Of a DNA stretch of 64,000 bases, positions 38,625 through 46,934 are shown piece after piece. Made by a program: the position numbers and the translations under genes. The notes under the pieces were generated by a model. That model ran no database searches, was not told the origin of the DNA, and saw only the letters and a list, made by a program, of their open reading frames with translations. Positions within the stretch are counted from its first letter, which is position 1. Each line of letters starts with the position of its first letter. The DNA comes from Nitrosopumilus sp. b3 (GTDB lineage Archaea > Thermoproteota > Nitrososphaeria > Nitrososphaerales > Nitrosopumilaceae): NCBI RefSeq assembly GCF_014078525.1, contig NZ_MU078694.1, positions 62,001-126,000 on the forward strand. The letters run 5' to 3'.

Positions 38625-40061
38625 TTAACTCAATAGACAATAAGCATATGATGGCGTGTATGATGGGTACATTATGTTCATTTGATCTTCCACATGTTTC
38701 AAGCCTATTGAATGTCCTAATTCGTGTGTCATGATTGTCTCGACACTTTTAACATCGTACAATTGAAAACTTCCATCACAATTGTAATCTCCCAATGTTA
38801 CTTCAACTACTCCCTTTCCCAGATGTGCGTGACCTAAAACTCCCTCTCCGATATCTCTAACAACCCATGTCACCCATACATTTGCTTCATGTTTTTGATT
38901 TGTTATTTCAAATTTTATTTTGGCTTTTTGATCATTTGTATTCAACTCTTGCTTCTCCCAAAATGCTAATGAGTTTTGTAATGTATTTATATGATCTAAT
39001 GGAAGTCCTATTGGTTGCTCATTGATGAATACTTTGTATAAAATATTGTATGTTCCATCGACTATCTCATATGTTGGATCTGGGAAATTGCTGGATGCCT
39101 TTGACACCTCTGCCTCAAAATTCCATTTGACGTAATCCCTAAGGAATTTCTTTATGACATCCTGGCTTGGATTGGGAAATTCAATGTATCTTTTTTCTTT
39201 AGCAATGTTGTTTGAAATGTCCCGTAGATACTTTCCAAACAAGTAAAACTCGTGATCTATCTCGTCTTGTGATTTTTTATTTGTGTCTTTAAGATTTACA
39301 GTAAGAATTCCCTGCTCAATCATGTATTGAATTCCTGACACAAAGGAGTCGTCGTCAATTTCTCCATCTGCCCACCATCCGGCATTATTTTTAATCCATA
39401 TTGGGATCTCATTTGAGATATTTTGTGTCTCTACAGGTGGAATTTGGATTATTTTATTATCAATAAGGTATAGTAATGCTGAGGCAAACTCTGCATCCTC
39501 AATATTTCCTTCAGACCACCATTTGGCTATTGGTTTTACCCATTCAGGAATTGATGTGATGAATTCTTTTTCTAACCCTTTTGGCTTTTCTGTTGGTGTG
39601 TATGGGTATTTTGAAATAACTTTTTCAATAAATTCTTTATAATTATTAATCACTACACTGTTAGGTTTTTCATCATATGCTCTCTGAATATATGTAATTG
39701 ATTCTTGATATTCACCAAGATTTCCAAATCCCACTCCCATACCAGTTAATGCTAAAGCATCATTTGGAGAATATTGTAATACTTTGAAAAATTGCTTTAG
39801 TGAATTTGTATGATCTTCTAGATTACTTTGTGCTATCCCCTTCATCTTCAGAGTTGAAATATTGTTTGGTGCAATCTCTAAAATTTCATCATAAATTGTA
39901 ATTGCCTGCTTATAATTTCCCTTTACAAACAGGTCTGTAGCTTGATTAAACATTTGCTCTGCTTCCTTCTCTGTTTGCGCAAAAGCAGGTGTTGTAAAAA
40001 TAAATGAACTAATCAAAAATATGACTAGAATACGAATATTTTGCATTATGCCTTTTTCCAT
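38625..40061 (-). CDS. Secreted TPR and metzincin-type metalloprotease
   Basis: 478 residues (ATG 40046 is an alternative start). Signal peptide (cleavage near PAFAQTE), three TPR units (~30-140), two Trp-rich repeats (IPEWVKPIAKWWSEGNIEDAEF and IPIWIKNNAGWWADGEIDDDSF), then a matrixin-like domain. The zinc motif HELGHSIGLKH is followed 10 or so residues later by a Met-turn (NIMYP), the hallmark of metzincins. Likely an extracellular zinc protease. Two terminal residues pairs end just after YAYCLLS, so the domain closes soon after the Met-turn. Confidence 0.85.
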   Translation of the reverse strand: MEKGIMQNIRILVIFLISSFIFTTPAFAQTEKEAEQMFNQATDLFVKGNYKQAITIYDEILEIAPNNISTLKMKGIAQSNLEDHTNSLKQFFKVLQYSPNDALALTGMGVGFGNLGEYQESITYIQRAYDEKPNSVVINNYKEFIEKVISKYPYTPTEKPKGLEKEFITSIPEWVKPIAKWWSEGNIEDAEFASALLYLIDNKIIQIPPVETQNISNEIPIWIKNNAGWWADGEIDDDSFVSGIQYMIEQGILTVNLKDTNKKSQDEIDHEFYLFGKYLRDISNNIAKEKRYIEFPNPSQDVIKKFLRDYVKWNFEAEVSKASSNFPDPTYEIVDGTYNILYKVFINEQPIGLPLDHINTLQNSLAFWEKQELNTNDQKAKIKFEITNQKHEANVWVTWVVRDIGEGVLGHAHLGKGVVEVTLGDYNCDGSFQLYDVKSVETIMTHELGHSIGLKHVEDQMNIMYPSYTPSYAYCLLS

Positions 40062-40176
40062 ATTGTTGTTTTAGATATAATCTATTTCTATTTTATACTA
40101 AGTTCCAAGCTATTTTGTATAGGATAATTATCGCTATTAGAAAATCTTTAATTTATTCATTAACACGTCTTTTGTA

Positions 40177-40539
40177 TTGGCAAAAGTTGGAGCAGGTGAA
40201 ATAATTTATGATTTACGAAAAAAAATACAAGAAATCAGACATGATTTGAATCAATTAGGAGATTTGCCTTCTGATATCCCAGAAATGATTACTTCTGCAA
40301 ACTTGTTGCGCTCAAACGAATTTTTATCACAAGCAAATGATAAGAAAACGGAATTGATCTCTGCATATGAGAATTATTCTGGAGAATTAGAGGAAATGCT
40401 TTCTTCTGTTTTTGAGATACAAAAAGATCTAAAAGAGATTCTTAAAACACAATCTTCTATGCTTGAATCTAAAAAGAAACCCTCTATGATTAAATCTAAA
40501 AAAAAGAAAGCCACCAAGCCTAAAAGTACTAAAAAATAA
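40177..40539 (+). CDS. Small coiled-coil protein with Lys-rich tail
   Basis: 120 residues from a TTG start (MAKVGAGEII). Two long helices are followed by a tail of Lys/Pro/Ser repeats (KKKPSMIKSKKKKATKPK), which suggests nucleic-acid contact. It converges on the biotin ligase gene with a two-base gap. Family unknown. Confidence 0.5.
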   Translation: MAKVGAGEIIYDLRKKIQEIRHDLNQLGDLPSDIPEMITSANLLRSNEFLSQANDKKTELISAYENYSGELEEMLSSVFEIQKDLKEILKTQSSMLESKKKPSMIKSKKKKATKPKSTKK

Positions 40540-40541
40540 TC

Positions 40542-41549
40542 TTATTTTGATAAATGAATTATATCGCCTGCAATTATTTTGCTTGTTTTATTTTTCTCTG
40601 ACAAGATTAAAGCTCCATCATCATCAATTTTAACTGCATCACCTTTTATCTTGCCCTCTATTGTATTGAGTTCTACTTTTTTTCCAATTGTTGAAGATCT
40701 TTTTGACCAGTTTGAAATAATACTTTTTGTTTGTTTTCTATTTAATAACTCGTAGATTTTTTCTAACTCTAGTAAAAATGTCTGAACCAAAATTTTTGGC
40801 TTTATTTTCATCTTTTGCTCCCCAAGTGATGTAACTCCATAAAAATTAGGTGTATCTTTGAGATTTTTTTCAATCTGTTTGACATCTACATCAAAATTTA
40901 TTCCTACCCCTAAAACCAAACTTTCAATCTTGTTTGACTCTAGTGATACGTCAACTAGCATTCCTGCAACTTTTTTTCCTTTTATTGTAACATCATTGGG
41001 CCATTTCAACTCTGGTTTAATTTTGAATGTTTTTTCTATTGCATATGATAGTGCAAGTGATGATGCAATTGGAAATAACGTGGTAATTGAAATATCAAAC
41101 TTTGGATGAAGTATTATTGAAAACCATATGCCTCCTTTAGGTGAAATCCATTTTCTTCCCAATCTTCCCTTTCCACCTGTCTGCTTTGCTGCAATTATTA
41201 TGGTACCATCATTTGAAGTATCTTCAGACATTTTTAGTGCTTGATTTTGAGTAGAATCAATTGAATCAAAATAATATGCCTTCTTCCCAATTTTTTTTGT
41301 TTTCAACCCCGATGTTATCTCCCAAGGTAGAAGAGCATCAGAGTTTGATGTAAGCTTGTAACCTAACTTTTGTTTTGACTCAACAGTATATCCTAACTCC
41401 TGAATTTTTTTAATATGCTTCCATATTGCGACTCTGCTAATTCTTAGAACATCACTCAAATCTTGACCTGACAAATATTCGGTGTTATGTGTCTGCAAAA
41501 ATGTTAGAACTTTAACTAATCCTGGACTGTCAAATGAATTGTAAATCAA
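40542..41549 (-). CDS. birA: Biotin-protein ligase (BirA) with N-terminal HTH
   Basis: 335 residues from a TTG start. The N-terminal winged helix (LSGQDLSDVLRISRVAIWKHIKKIQ, ~25-50) is of the BirA repressor type. The catalytic core has STQNQALK, the biotinoyl-AMP loop GGKGRLGRKWISPKGG, and KWPNDVTIKGKKVAGML. It biotinylates the carboxyl carrier of acetyl/propionyl-CoA carboxylase, the CO2-fixing enzyme of the HP/HB cycle. The HTH suggests it may also regulate transcription. Confidence 0.94.
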   Translation of the reverse strand: MIYNSFDSPGLVKVLTFLQTHNTEYLSGQDLSDVLRISRVAIWKHIKKIQELGYTVESKQKLGYKLTSNSDALLPWEITSGLKTKKIGKKAYYFDSIDSTQNQALKMSEDTSNDGTIIIAAKQTGGKGRLGRKWISPKGGIWFSIILHPKFDISITTLFPIASSLALSYAIEKTFKIKPELKWPNDVTIKGKKVAGMLVDVSLESNKIESLVLGVGINFDVDVKQIEKNLKDTPNFYGVTSLGEQKMKIKPKILVQTFLLELEKIYELLNRKQTKSIISNWSKRSSTIGKKVELNTIEGKIKGDAVKIDDDGALILSEKNKTSKIIAGDIIHLSK

Positions 41550-41585
41550 CCATGTTATGTTTTAAGCCCGGGTATAAAATATGAA

Positions 41586-42104
41586 CTAGAATCCGATATC
41601 TATATCAAATCCGCCATCATCCATACCTCCGTCCATACTGCCATCATCCATTGCGGCATCTCCTCCTTCTGGCATACTTTCTGCGGGTACATAATCTGAC
41701 ATTGCCATTCCCATCATACTAAACATCATACTAAACATCATCATATCCATTACTCCAAAGAACATCATCATTGGTAAGAATGACTTGTTATCTTCCATAG
41801 ATTGTTTCATTTTTTCCTTATCTCCCGTTTTGTAAATTTGTGACATTTGATTCCATCTAGTTTGTAATTCGTGCACTCTCTCATCTACTTCTTTAGATCC
41901 TTTTTCTGTGACATTCATTTCTATTTTCTTTCCTAGCCATCCTTTTTTCTCTACAACCTCAATTAATCCTCTTTTTTCTAATTGTTCTAAAATTTTGTTC
42001 AATTCTTCGGCTTCAATCTGAGTTGTTTTTTGAATTTTTTCAAATTTGTTAATTCCGTGCTTAATTGCACCTAAAACTATGACGTCTTTTGGCTCCTCTT
42101 CCAT
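41586..42104 (-). CDS. Winged-helix protein with Met-rich hydrophobic stretch
   Basis: 172 residues from ATG 42104 (MEEEPKDVIVL); longer frame less likely. Residues ~1-75 are a wHTH (FEKIQKTTQIEAEELNKILEQLEKRGLIEVVEK). A linker leads to a striking Met-rich run (PMMMFFGVMDMMMFSMMF, then SMMGMAMS), and the tail is Gly/Asp/Met-rich (DDGSMDGGMDDGG). The Met clusters suggest membrane contact or Cu(I) binding. Divergent from a CoA-binding gene. Confidence 0.65.
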   Translation of the reverse strand: MEEEPKDVIVLGAIKHGINKFEKIQKTTQIEAEELNKILEQLEKRGLIEVVEKKGWLGKKIEMNVTEKGSKEVDERVHELQTRWNQMSQIYKTGDKEKMKQSMEDNKSFLPMMMFFGVMDMMMFSMMFSMMGMAMSDYVPAESMPEGGDAAMDDGSMDGGMDDGGFDIDIGF

Positions 42105-42188
42105 ACGATTTTTAGTTTTTTCTGGGTAAAAAATTCTTTGTTTTAGTAAAATTTCAAAAATTATATTCCTCAACTATCTTTTACTTTC

Positions 42189-42602
42189 ATGGAGCAAGAC
42201 ATACACACTGATGATCAAATACGTGATATTCTTTCAATGCGTAAAGTTGCAGTTATTGGAATGTCTAAAAACTCTTCCAAAGCAGCACATTATGTACCAA
42301 AATACCTTTCTGATAATGGATATGATATAAAACCTGTAAATCTTACAACTAATAAAATTCTGGGAAAAAAATGCTATGCTTCTATTTCAGAAATTGAAGA
42401 AGATGTTGAAATTATTGACATCTTCAGACCATCAGAGCAAGTTTTATCCGTAATCCATGATGCAATAAAGAAAAAACCCAAAGTAATTTGGCTCCAGGAA
42501 GGAATACACAATTCTGAAGCTGAAGAACTGGCCAGAAAAGAAGGAATTACTGTAGTCTTCAATAGATGCATGCTGGCAGAACATCAGAGATTGATGAAAT
42601 AA
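42189..42602 (+). CDS. CoA-binding domain protein (YccU-like)
   Basis: 137 residues. Rossmann CoA-binding fold with KVAVIGMSKNSSKAAHYVPKYL (~20-41), YDIKPVNLTTNKILGKKCYASISEI and VEIIDIFRPSEQV. The family is small stand-alone CoA-binding proteins related to succinyl-CoA synthetase alpha. The stop overlaps the next ATG by one base. Confidence 0.85.
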   Translation: MEQDIHTDDQIRDILSMRKVAVIGMSKNSSKAAHYVPKYLSDNGYDIKPVNLTTNKILGKKCYASISEIEEDVEIIDIFRPSEQVLSVIHDAIKKKPKVIWLQEGIHNSEAEELARKEGITVVFNRCMLAEHQRLMK

Positions 42603-42964
42603 TGACGTTTGAAAATTTCTATCATGAATTACTTGATTTGGCAAAAAAATATGAAAAGCAAAACATCCCTTTGAAGATTGAAAAAGATCTAGAAAATAAC
42701 ATTATCAAAATTTTTGGTGAAAATATCACATCTATTGCAAGAGCAAAAAATGGTCTAAATGATGTCACTGAATTGGCATATGCCACAGCTGAGCATCATC
42801 CCTATTGGAATATGCTCTACAATTCATCTGAAATTGCAAATAGCGTATTGGAGAAATGGAAAGACACTCTATCTGGAAATGATTTATCTGATATAGATTG
42901 GGCACTAAAAGAACTAGAGCAAACACTTGAAAAAATCAAAAGCAAAAAAATCCCTCATTCCTAG
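42602..42964 (+). CDS. Conserved hypothetical protein, 120 aa
   Basis: Start at ATG 42602, overlapping the previous stop (taATG); a longer frame from 42566 lies inside the upstream gene. Mostly helical, with ATAEHHPYWNMLYNSSEIANSVLEKWKDTL in the middle. No known motif. Translation probably coupled to the CoA-binding gene. Confidence 0.55.
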   Translation: MTFENFYHELLDLAKKYEKQNIPLKIEKDLENNIIKIFGENITSIARAKNGLNDVTELAYATAEHHPYWNMLYNSSEIANSVLEKWKDTLSGNDLSDIDWALKELEQTLEKIKSKKIPHS

Positions 42965-42998
42965 GCAGAGATAAATATTCTGGACTGAAAATCATTCC

Positions 42999-44213
42999 AT
43001 GCCAATCAAACTCGGTCTAATTGGTAAAACCAATACTGGGAAAACCACATTCTTTAATTCTGCTACATTATCATCTGAAGAAATTTCATCTTATCCGTTT
43101 ACTACCAAGGCACCAGTATCTGGAATTGCACACGCAATTACATTATGTGTCCACCCAGAATTTAAAATTCAAGATAATCCAAATAATTCGAAATGTCTTG
43201 ATGGCTGGCGATATATTCCGATAGAATTGATAGATTTGCCAGGACTAATCAAGGATGCATGGAAAGGGAAGGGATTGGGAAACCAATTCTTGTCAATTGC
43301 CGCCCAGTCTGATGCACTACTTCACGTTGTCGATGCATCTGGTGGAGTTGATCCTACTGGAAAAATCACTGAGGTTGGAACTGGTGATCCGATATCTGAT
43401 TTTGCAGACATTGAGGAGGAATTGATCATGTGGTATCATAAAATTTTGGAAGGAAACAGAGAGAAAGTGTCCAAACTAATCCGTACAGGAACTGATGTTT
43501 TTGATGCTATCACTGATTTGTATCGTGGAATTGGCGTAAACAAAAATCATGTTAAAGAGACATTTGTATCAACAGGATTGTCAGAAAAAGACTTTGATGA
43601 TTTTGATATGGTTGATAGCAAGAAATTTGCATCATATCTAAGAAAAATTTCAAAACCTACATTGATAGTTGCAAACAAAGTTGATGTCGATGGTGCAGAC
43701 AAAAATTTTGCAAGGCTCAGAGAGCGCTATAATGATTCAATAGTCATCCCAGTAAGTGGAGACAGTGAATTTAGTCTAAGACGAGCAGAGCAAAAAGGAT
43801 TGATAAAATATTCTCCTGGCTCTGAGCAATTTGAAATAATAAAATCTGAAGATCTAAATGAGAAACAAATCAACGCCCTCAATTTTATCAAAAAGGGAAT
43901 AATGGGTGAATACATGAGAACTGGCGTTCAATTTGCAATTAATGTAGCTGTATTCAAACTCCTCAAAATGAACTCAATTTACCCAGTAGCTGATGAGATG
44001 AATCTAACTGATAAAAAAGGACGAATCTTACCTGATTTAATTCTCTTAAAAGATGGAGCAACAATAAATGATCTTGCAAAAGAAATCCATACTGATTTGA
44101 CCAAGGGACTTCTATATGGCAAAGACTTGAGGTATAACCTTAGGTTGCCAATTGACTATCAATTAAGAGATAGAGATGTGGTGTCTCTAGTTAGTGCAGG
44201 AAAAAATACCTAG
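42999..44213 (+). CDS. OBG/YchF-type GTPase with C-terminal TGS domain
   Basis: 404 residues. P-loop GKTNTGKTT (G1), G3 DLPGLIKDAWKGKGLG and G4 NKVD are present; the intact NKxD favours GTP over ATP (bacterial YchF has NxxE). A helical insert follows G3. The C-terminal TGS-like domain (KKGRILPDLILLKDGATINDLAKEI) suggests ribosome or tRNA binding. It converges on a zinc-ribbon gene with a four-base overlap. Confidence 0.88.
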   Translation: MPIKLGLIGKTNTGKTTFFNSATLSSEEISSYPFTTKAPVSGIAHAITLCVHPEFKIQDNPNNSKCLDGWRYIPIELIDLPGLIKDAWKGKGLGNQFLSIAAQSDALLHVVDASGGVDPTGKITEVGTGDPISDFADIEEELIMWYHKILEGNREKVSKLIRTGTDVFDAITDLYRGIGVNKNHVKETFVSTGLSEKDFDDFDMVDSKKFASYLRKISKPTLIVANKVDVDGADKNFARLRERYNDSIVIPVSGDSEFSLRRAEQKGLIKYSPGSEQFEIIKSEDLNEKQINALNFIKKGIMGEYMRTGVQFAINVAVFKLLKMNSIYPVADEMNLTDKKGRILPDLILLKDGATINDLAKEIHTDLTKGLLYGKDLRYNLRLPIDYQLRDRDVVSLVSAGKNT

Positions 44214-44395
44214 TCTCGTTTCTTACTTCTTGGTTTTGTCCTTAGCACTGCTCTACAGCAAATACATCTAGTGTCATCACTTGACAAAAATATACCACAA
44301 AATGTACATCTTTTTTGACCTACATCGTATCTGATCTTATTTGGAACTGCTTCTGCTCTATGCATTGTACATATTCCTCTACACGTCCTACCCAT
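44210..44395 (-). CDS. Zinc-ribbon microprotein, 61 aa
   Basis: CRGICTMHRAE is followed by CTFCGIFLSSDDTRCICCRAVLR, a four-Cys zinc site with a basic end (KPRSKKRD). Overlaps the next zinc-ribbon gene upstream by eight bases and the GTPase by four. Such basic zinc ribbons can bind RNA. Confidence 0.6.
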   Translation of the reverse strand: MGRTCRGICTMHRAEAVPNKIRYDVGQKRCTFCGIFLSSDDTRCICCRAVLRTKPRSKKRD

Positions 44396-44573
44396 TCATT
44401 TCACCTCCTTTGTACTTTCTTCTACCAAACGATGCTCCGCATTCCTCGCAAGACATACCATGCTCAAAAGATTCAATTTTGTCATATCCGCAAATAATGC
44501 AAATTTTAATTTCATGATTGACTATTTGCAAAAATTCTTTTTCGTTAACTTTTTGAAGTATTTCAATCCCCAT
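44388..44573 (-). CDS. Zinc-ribbon microprotein, 61 aa
   Basis: An N-terminal helix (LQKVNEKEFLQIVNHEIK) precedes a four-Cys ribbon CIICGYDKI...CEECGASFGRR. It is the first gene of a two-gene zinc-ribbon operon whose genes overlap by eight bases. Confidence 0.6.
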   Translation of the reverse strand: MGIEILQKVNEKEFLQIVNHEIKICIICGYDKIESFEHGMSCEECGASFGRRKYKGGEMNG

Positions 44574-44620
44574 AATTTTATTATGACTTTAAATTATATA
44601 AAATCAAGAAAATTTCTCAA

Positions 44621-44674
44621 CTAGTGCTAATTCATGCCTGAGTGGCTTAAAGAAACTGTTTAATTTAGCACTAT
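44621..44674. promoter_or_regulatory. TTASCACTAG elements upstream of 44698 gene
   Basis: CTAGTGCTAA (44621-44630, reverse orientation) and TTAGCACTAT (44665-44674, forward). The forward copy sits where the TATA region for a leaderless start at 44698 is expected. Confidence 0.55.
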
Positions 44675-44697
44675 ACGCTTTTTTATTTTTCATATAT

Positions 44698-45087
44698 ATG
44701 TCACAAACTCCCAGAATTATTAGGATGCCCCATATTGTATTTGGTGAACGAATTGATCTTGATGATTTTTCAAAAAAGTTTACAGAAGTATTTCAGAAAG
44801 AACCCTTTTTGATTAAAATTACAAATATTTTTGTTGATAAGGAAAAATTAACTGCACTATTACCTACGGTTGTTATTTCTGATATTCATCAGCAGTTTTT
44901 AATAGAGATTTCAACACGTAAATCAAAAACAACGATTAGGCTTTACCCAAACACTGATCCTGAAAAAACTGATGGTGTTAAAACTTCGATGGCATTACTT
45001 GCAAAACAAATCATGAGTCATTACCCTGAATTTGAAGTAACAAAAACAAATCTCTCTGACTACCTGGACGTGGTGATTAAAAATTGA
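44698..45087 (+). CDS. Conserved hypothetical protein, 129 aa
   Basis: Soluble alpha/beta protein. ERIDLDDFSKKFTEVFQKEPFLIKI, an ISDIHQQFLIEIST strand and RLYPNTDPEKTDGVKTSMALLAKQI are notable but not diagnostic. Leads a three-gene run into the SRPBCC and CrtI-like genes; it overlaps the next start at TTGA. Function unknown. Confidence 0.55.
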   Translation: MSQTPRIIRMPHIVFGERIDLDDFSKKFTEVFQKEPFLIKITNIFVDKEKLTALLPTVVISDIHQQFLIEISTRKSKTTIRLYPNTDPEKTDGVKTSMALLAKQIMSHYPEFEVTKTNLSDYLDVVIKN

Positions 45088-45539
45088 GTACTTTTACTAT
45101 GGAGCGTTGTTCCTATTTACCACAAAACAGACTTTTTCAATTAAGTACTGACGTAGAAAACTTTCATAATATTATGCCAGAAAATTTCAAATCACTTGAA
45201 GTGATAAAGGAAAATGATTATGGTAAGATTGTAATTGAAAAAATAAATTTTTTAGGAATTCCTTTAAAAATTAAAACAAAGCATGTTGTTGTAAAACCAA
45301 ATGTACATGAGATCCATATTTTAAATGGGCCTACTAAAGGAACTGTCTTTACTGAAACCTATGTTCAGTCTGGAAATGGAACTATAGTCTCTATAGAGGT
45401 AAAATTAATTCTTAGTGGGTTTTACCGCTTGTTTGGTTTTTTAGAGGGATTTCTTAAAAACAAAATAAGTGCTACCATGGATAAATTCATTGTTGCTGTT
45501 GAAAAGTATGATAGTTCTCTTACCTCATATCAAAATTAG
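45084..45539 (+). CDS. SRPBCC/START-like lipid-binding protein
   Basis: 151 residues; TTG start overlaps the preceding stop (TTGA), with ATG 45099 as an alternative. The helix-grip pattern is visible: an N-terminal strand, LFQLSTDVENFHNIMPENFKSLEVI, beta strands in the middle and a long C-terminal helix (FLEGFLKNKISATMDKFIVAVEKY). Coenzyme Q-binding/cyclase relatives act on hydrophobic ligands, which fits a CrtI-like neighbour. Confidence 0.7.
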   Translation: MSTFTMERCSYLPQNRLFQLSTDVENFHNIMPENFKSLEVIKENDYGKIVIEKINFLGIPLKIKTKHVVVKPNVHEIHILNGPTKGTVFTETYVQSGNGTIVSIEVKLILSGFYRLFGFLEGFLKNKISATMDKFIVAVEKYDSSLTSYQN

Positions 45540-45572
45540 CACTATGCTATTTTGTTGGCACTTGCATAAATA
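45536..45572 (+). promoter_or_regulatory. Tandem TTASCACTAG promoter of CrtI-like gene
   Basis: TTAGCACTAT (45536-45545) and TTGGCACTTG (45555-45564), 19 bases apart, lead straight into the TATA box CATAAATA (45565-45572). The ATG at 45594 is about 25 bases further, so the transcript should be leaderless. Confidence 0.65.
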
Positions 45573-45593
45573 GTGAATTACCAATAACAAGTT

Positions 45594-46928
45594 ATGACTA
45601 AAACAGCAGTGATTATTGGTGCCGGTGTTGGAGGGCTAACGACTGGAGCCCTGCTGTCAAAACAAGGCAATATCGTTAGAATTTTAGAAAAATCATCCAA
45701 ACTTGGTGGTAGAACAGCCTCCATGAAATATCGTAATTATATTCTTGATAATGGATTTCATATAATGCCGTTTTACAAAAAATCTGCTATTTTTAGTGTA
45801 TTAAAAGAAATTGGAATAGAACATAGATTAAAGCTTGCAAAAGTCAATGACATTGCATTTCATTCTGATTCTGGATTTCATAAATATCCAAAAGGAATGA
45901 TTGACCTTCTACAACTTTCATTAATTCCATTAAAGAGTAGAATAAGATTGCTCAAGCTTTTACTTCCTATGGCATTCTCATCTATTGAAAAAACAGAGGA
46001 GTGGGATGATAAATCATTAATTGATATTACAAAAAATCTTGATCCTGACACAAATGCCTTTTTTGAGGCAGTTTGCATGCTGGCATTTGCAGATACTGCT
46101 GACCATATTTCATTGGGTGAATTTGCAAGAACTATAATCCGAGCAAATCCGTTTAAAGGGGGTACAAGTGAATTTGCATACCCTGATGAAGGGGGCTATG
46201 ATTCTATTTCAAGAGTTTTAGGTGATTACATAATTGAGAACAAGGGCACCATTGAAACAAATCATTCTGTAAAAAAAATTGTCATAGAAAATTCTAAAGT
46301 TATAGGAATTATAGAAAATGATGGGACTTTTTTTAAATCTGATTGTGTTGTAGTCTCTTATCCTGCATACATGGCACTAAAGCAATTATTTGATGAAAAT
46401 ATAATTGACAGAAAATTTGCTGAAAAAATAAATCGTTTGGATAAAAAAACTGCCGTGGTAGAAGTTCATTTTGCACTAAACTCTAAAATTGATTCTCGTC
46501 AAGTTGTTTTTCCAGTAGGGAATAGTTATACCACAAAAGGCATTTTCTTTATTTCAAATATCGCCCCATCTGTTTCTCCTAAAGGAGAACACTTGATAAT
46601 TGCTGGAACGCCTGTTGATCCATCTGTAGCTGATGACTCTGTAAAAATTAAAGAAATCGTTGAAAAAATGAAAGATGAAATTTCATCGATTTATCCTGAA
46701 TTCAATTCATCCTTGCTTTGGGAAAGGCCCATGGCTTGGAAGCTTGTAGAGTCAGTTGTAAAGGAGCCTGGAATGGTTTGGAAGTCTAAAATGCCTCATG
46801 AAATTCCTGGTATTGAAGGCTTATTTTTTGTTGGAGATTCTACAATTAGTTATGGGATAGGAACAGATTCAGCAGCTCATAGCTCGATTTTATGCACTCC
46901 TAAAATCCAATCCTTCTTAAAATCTTGA
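45594..46928 (+). CDS. CrtI-like FAD-dependent oxidoreductase
   Basis: 444 residues. The N-terminal dinucleotide-binding motif VIIGAGVGGLTTGALLSKQG is followed by EKSSKLGGRTASM, the phytoene desaturase/amine oxidase signature. The C-terminal FAD contact FVGDSTISYGIGTDSAAHSS also fits. Likely a carotenoid or polyprenoid desaturase/isomerase-like flavoprotein; other amine-oxidase substrates cannot be excluded. It follows an SRPBCC gene and precedes, convergently, the B12-domain gene, which fits a light- or redox-linked unit. Confidence 0.85.
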   Translation: MTKTAVIIGAGVGGLTTGALLSKQGNIVRILEKSSKLGGRTASMKYRNYILDNGFHIMPFYKKSAIFSVLKEIGIEHRLKLAKVNDIAFHSDSGFHKYPKGMIDLLQLSLIPLKSRIRLLKLLLPMAFSSIEKTEEWDDKSLIDITKNLDPDTNAFFEAVCMLAFADTADHISLGEFARTIIRANPFKGGTSEFAYPDEGGYDSISRVLGDYIIENKGTIETNHSVKKIVIENSKVIGIIENDGTFFKSDCVVVSYPAYMALKQLFDENIIDRKFAEKINRLDKKTAVVEVHFALNSKIDSRQVVFPVGNSYTTKGIFFISNIAPSVSPKGEHLIIAGTPVDPSVADDSVKIKEIVEKMKDEISSIYPEFNSSLLWERPMAWKLVESVVKEPGMVWKSKMPHEIPGIEGLFFVGDSTISYGIGTDSAAHSSILCTPKIQSFLKS

Positions 46929-46934
46929 ATTATT

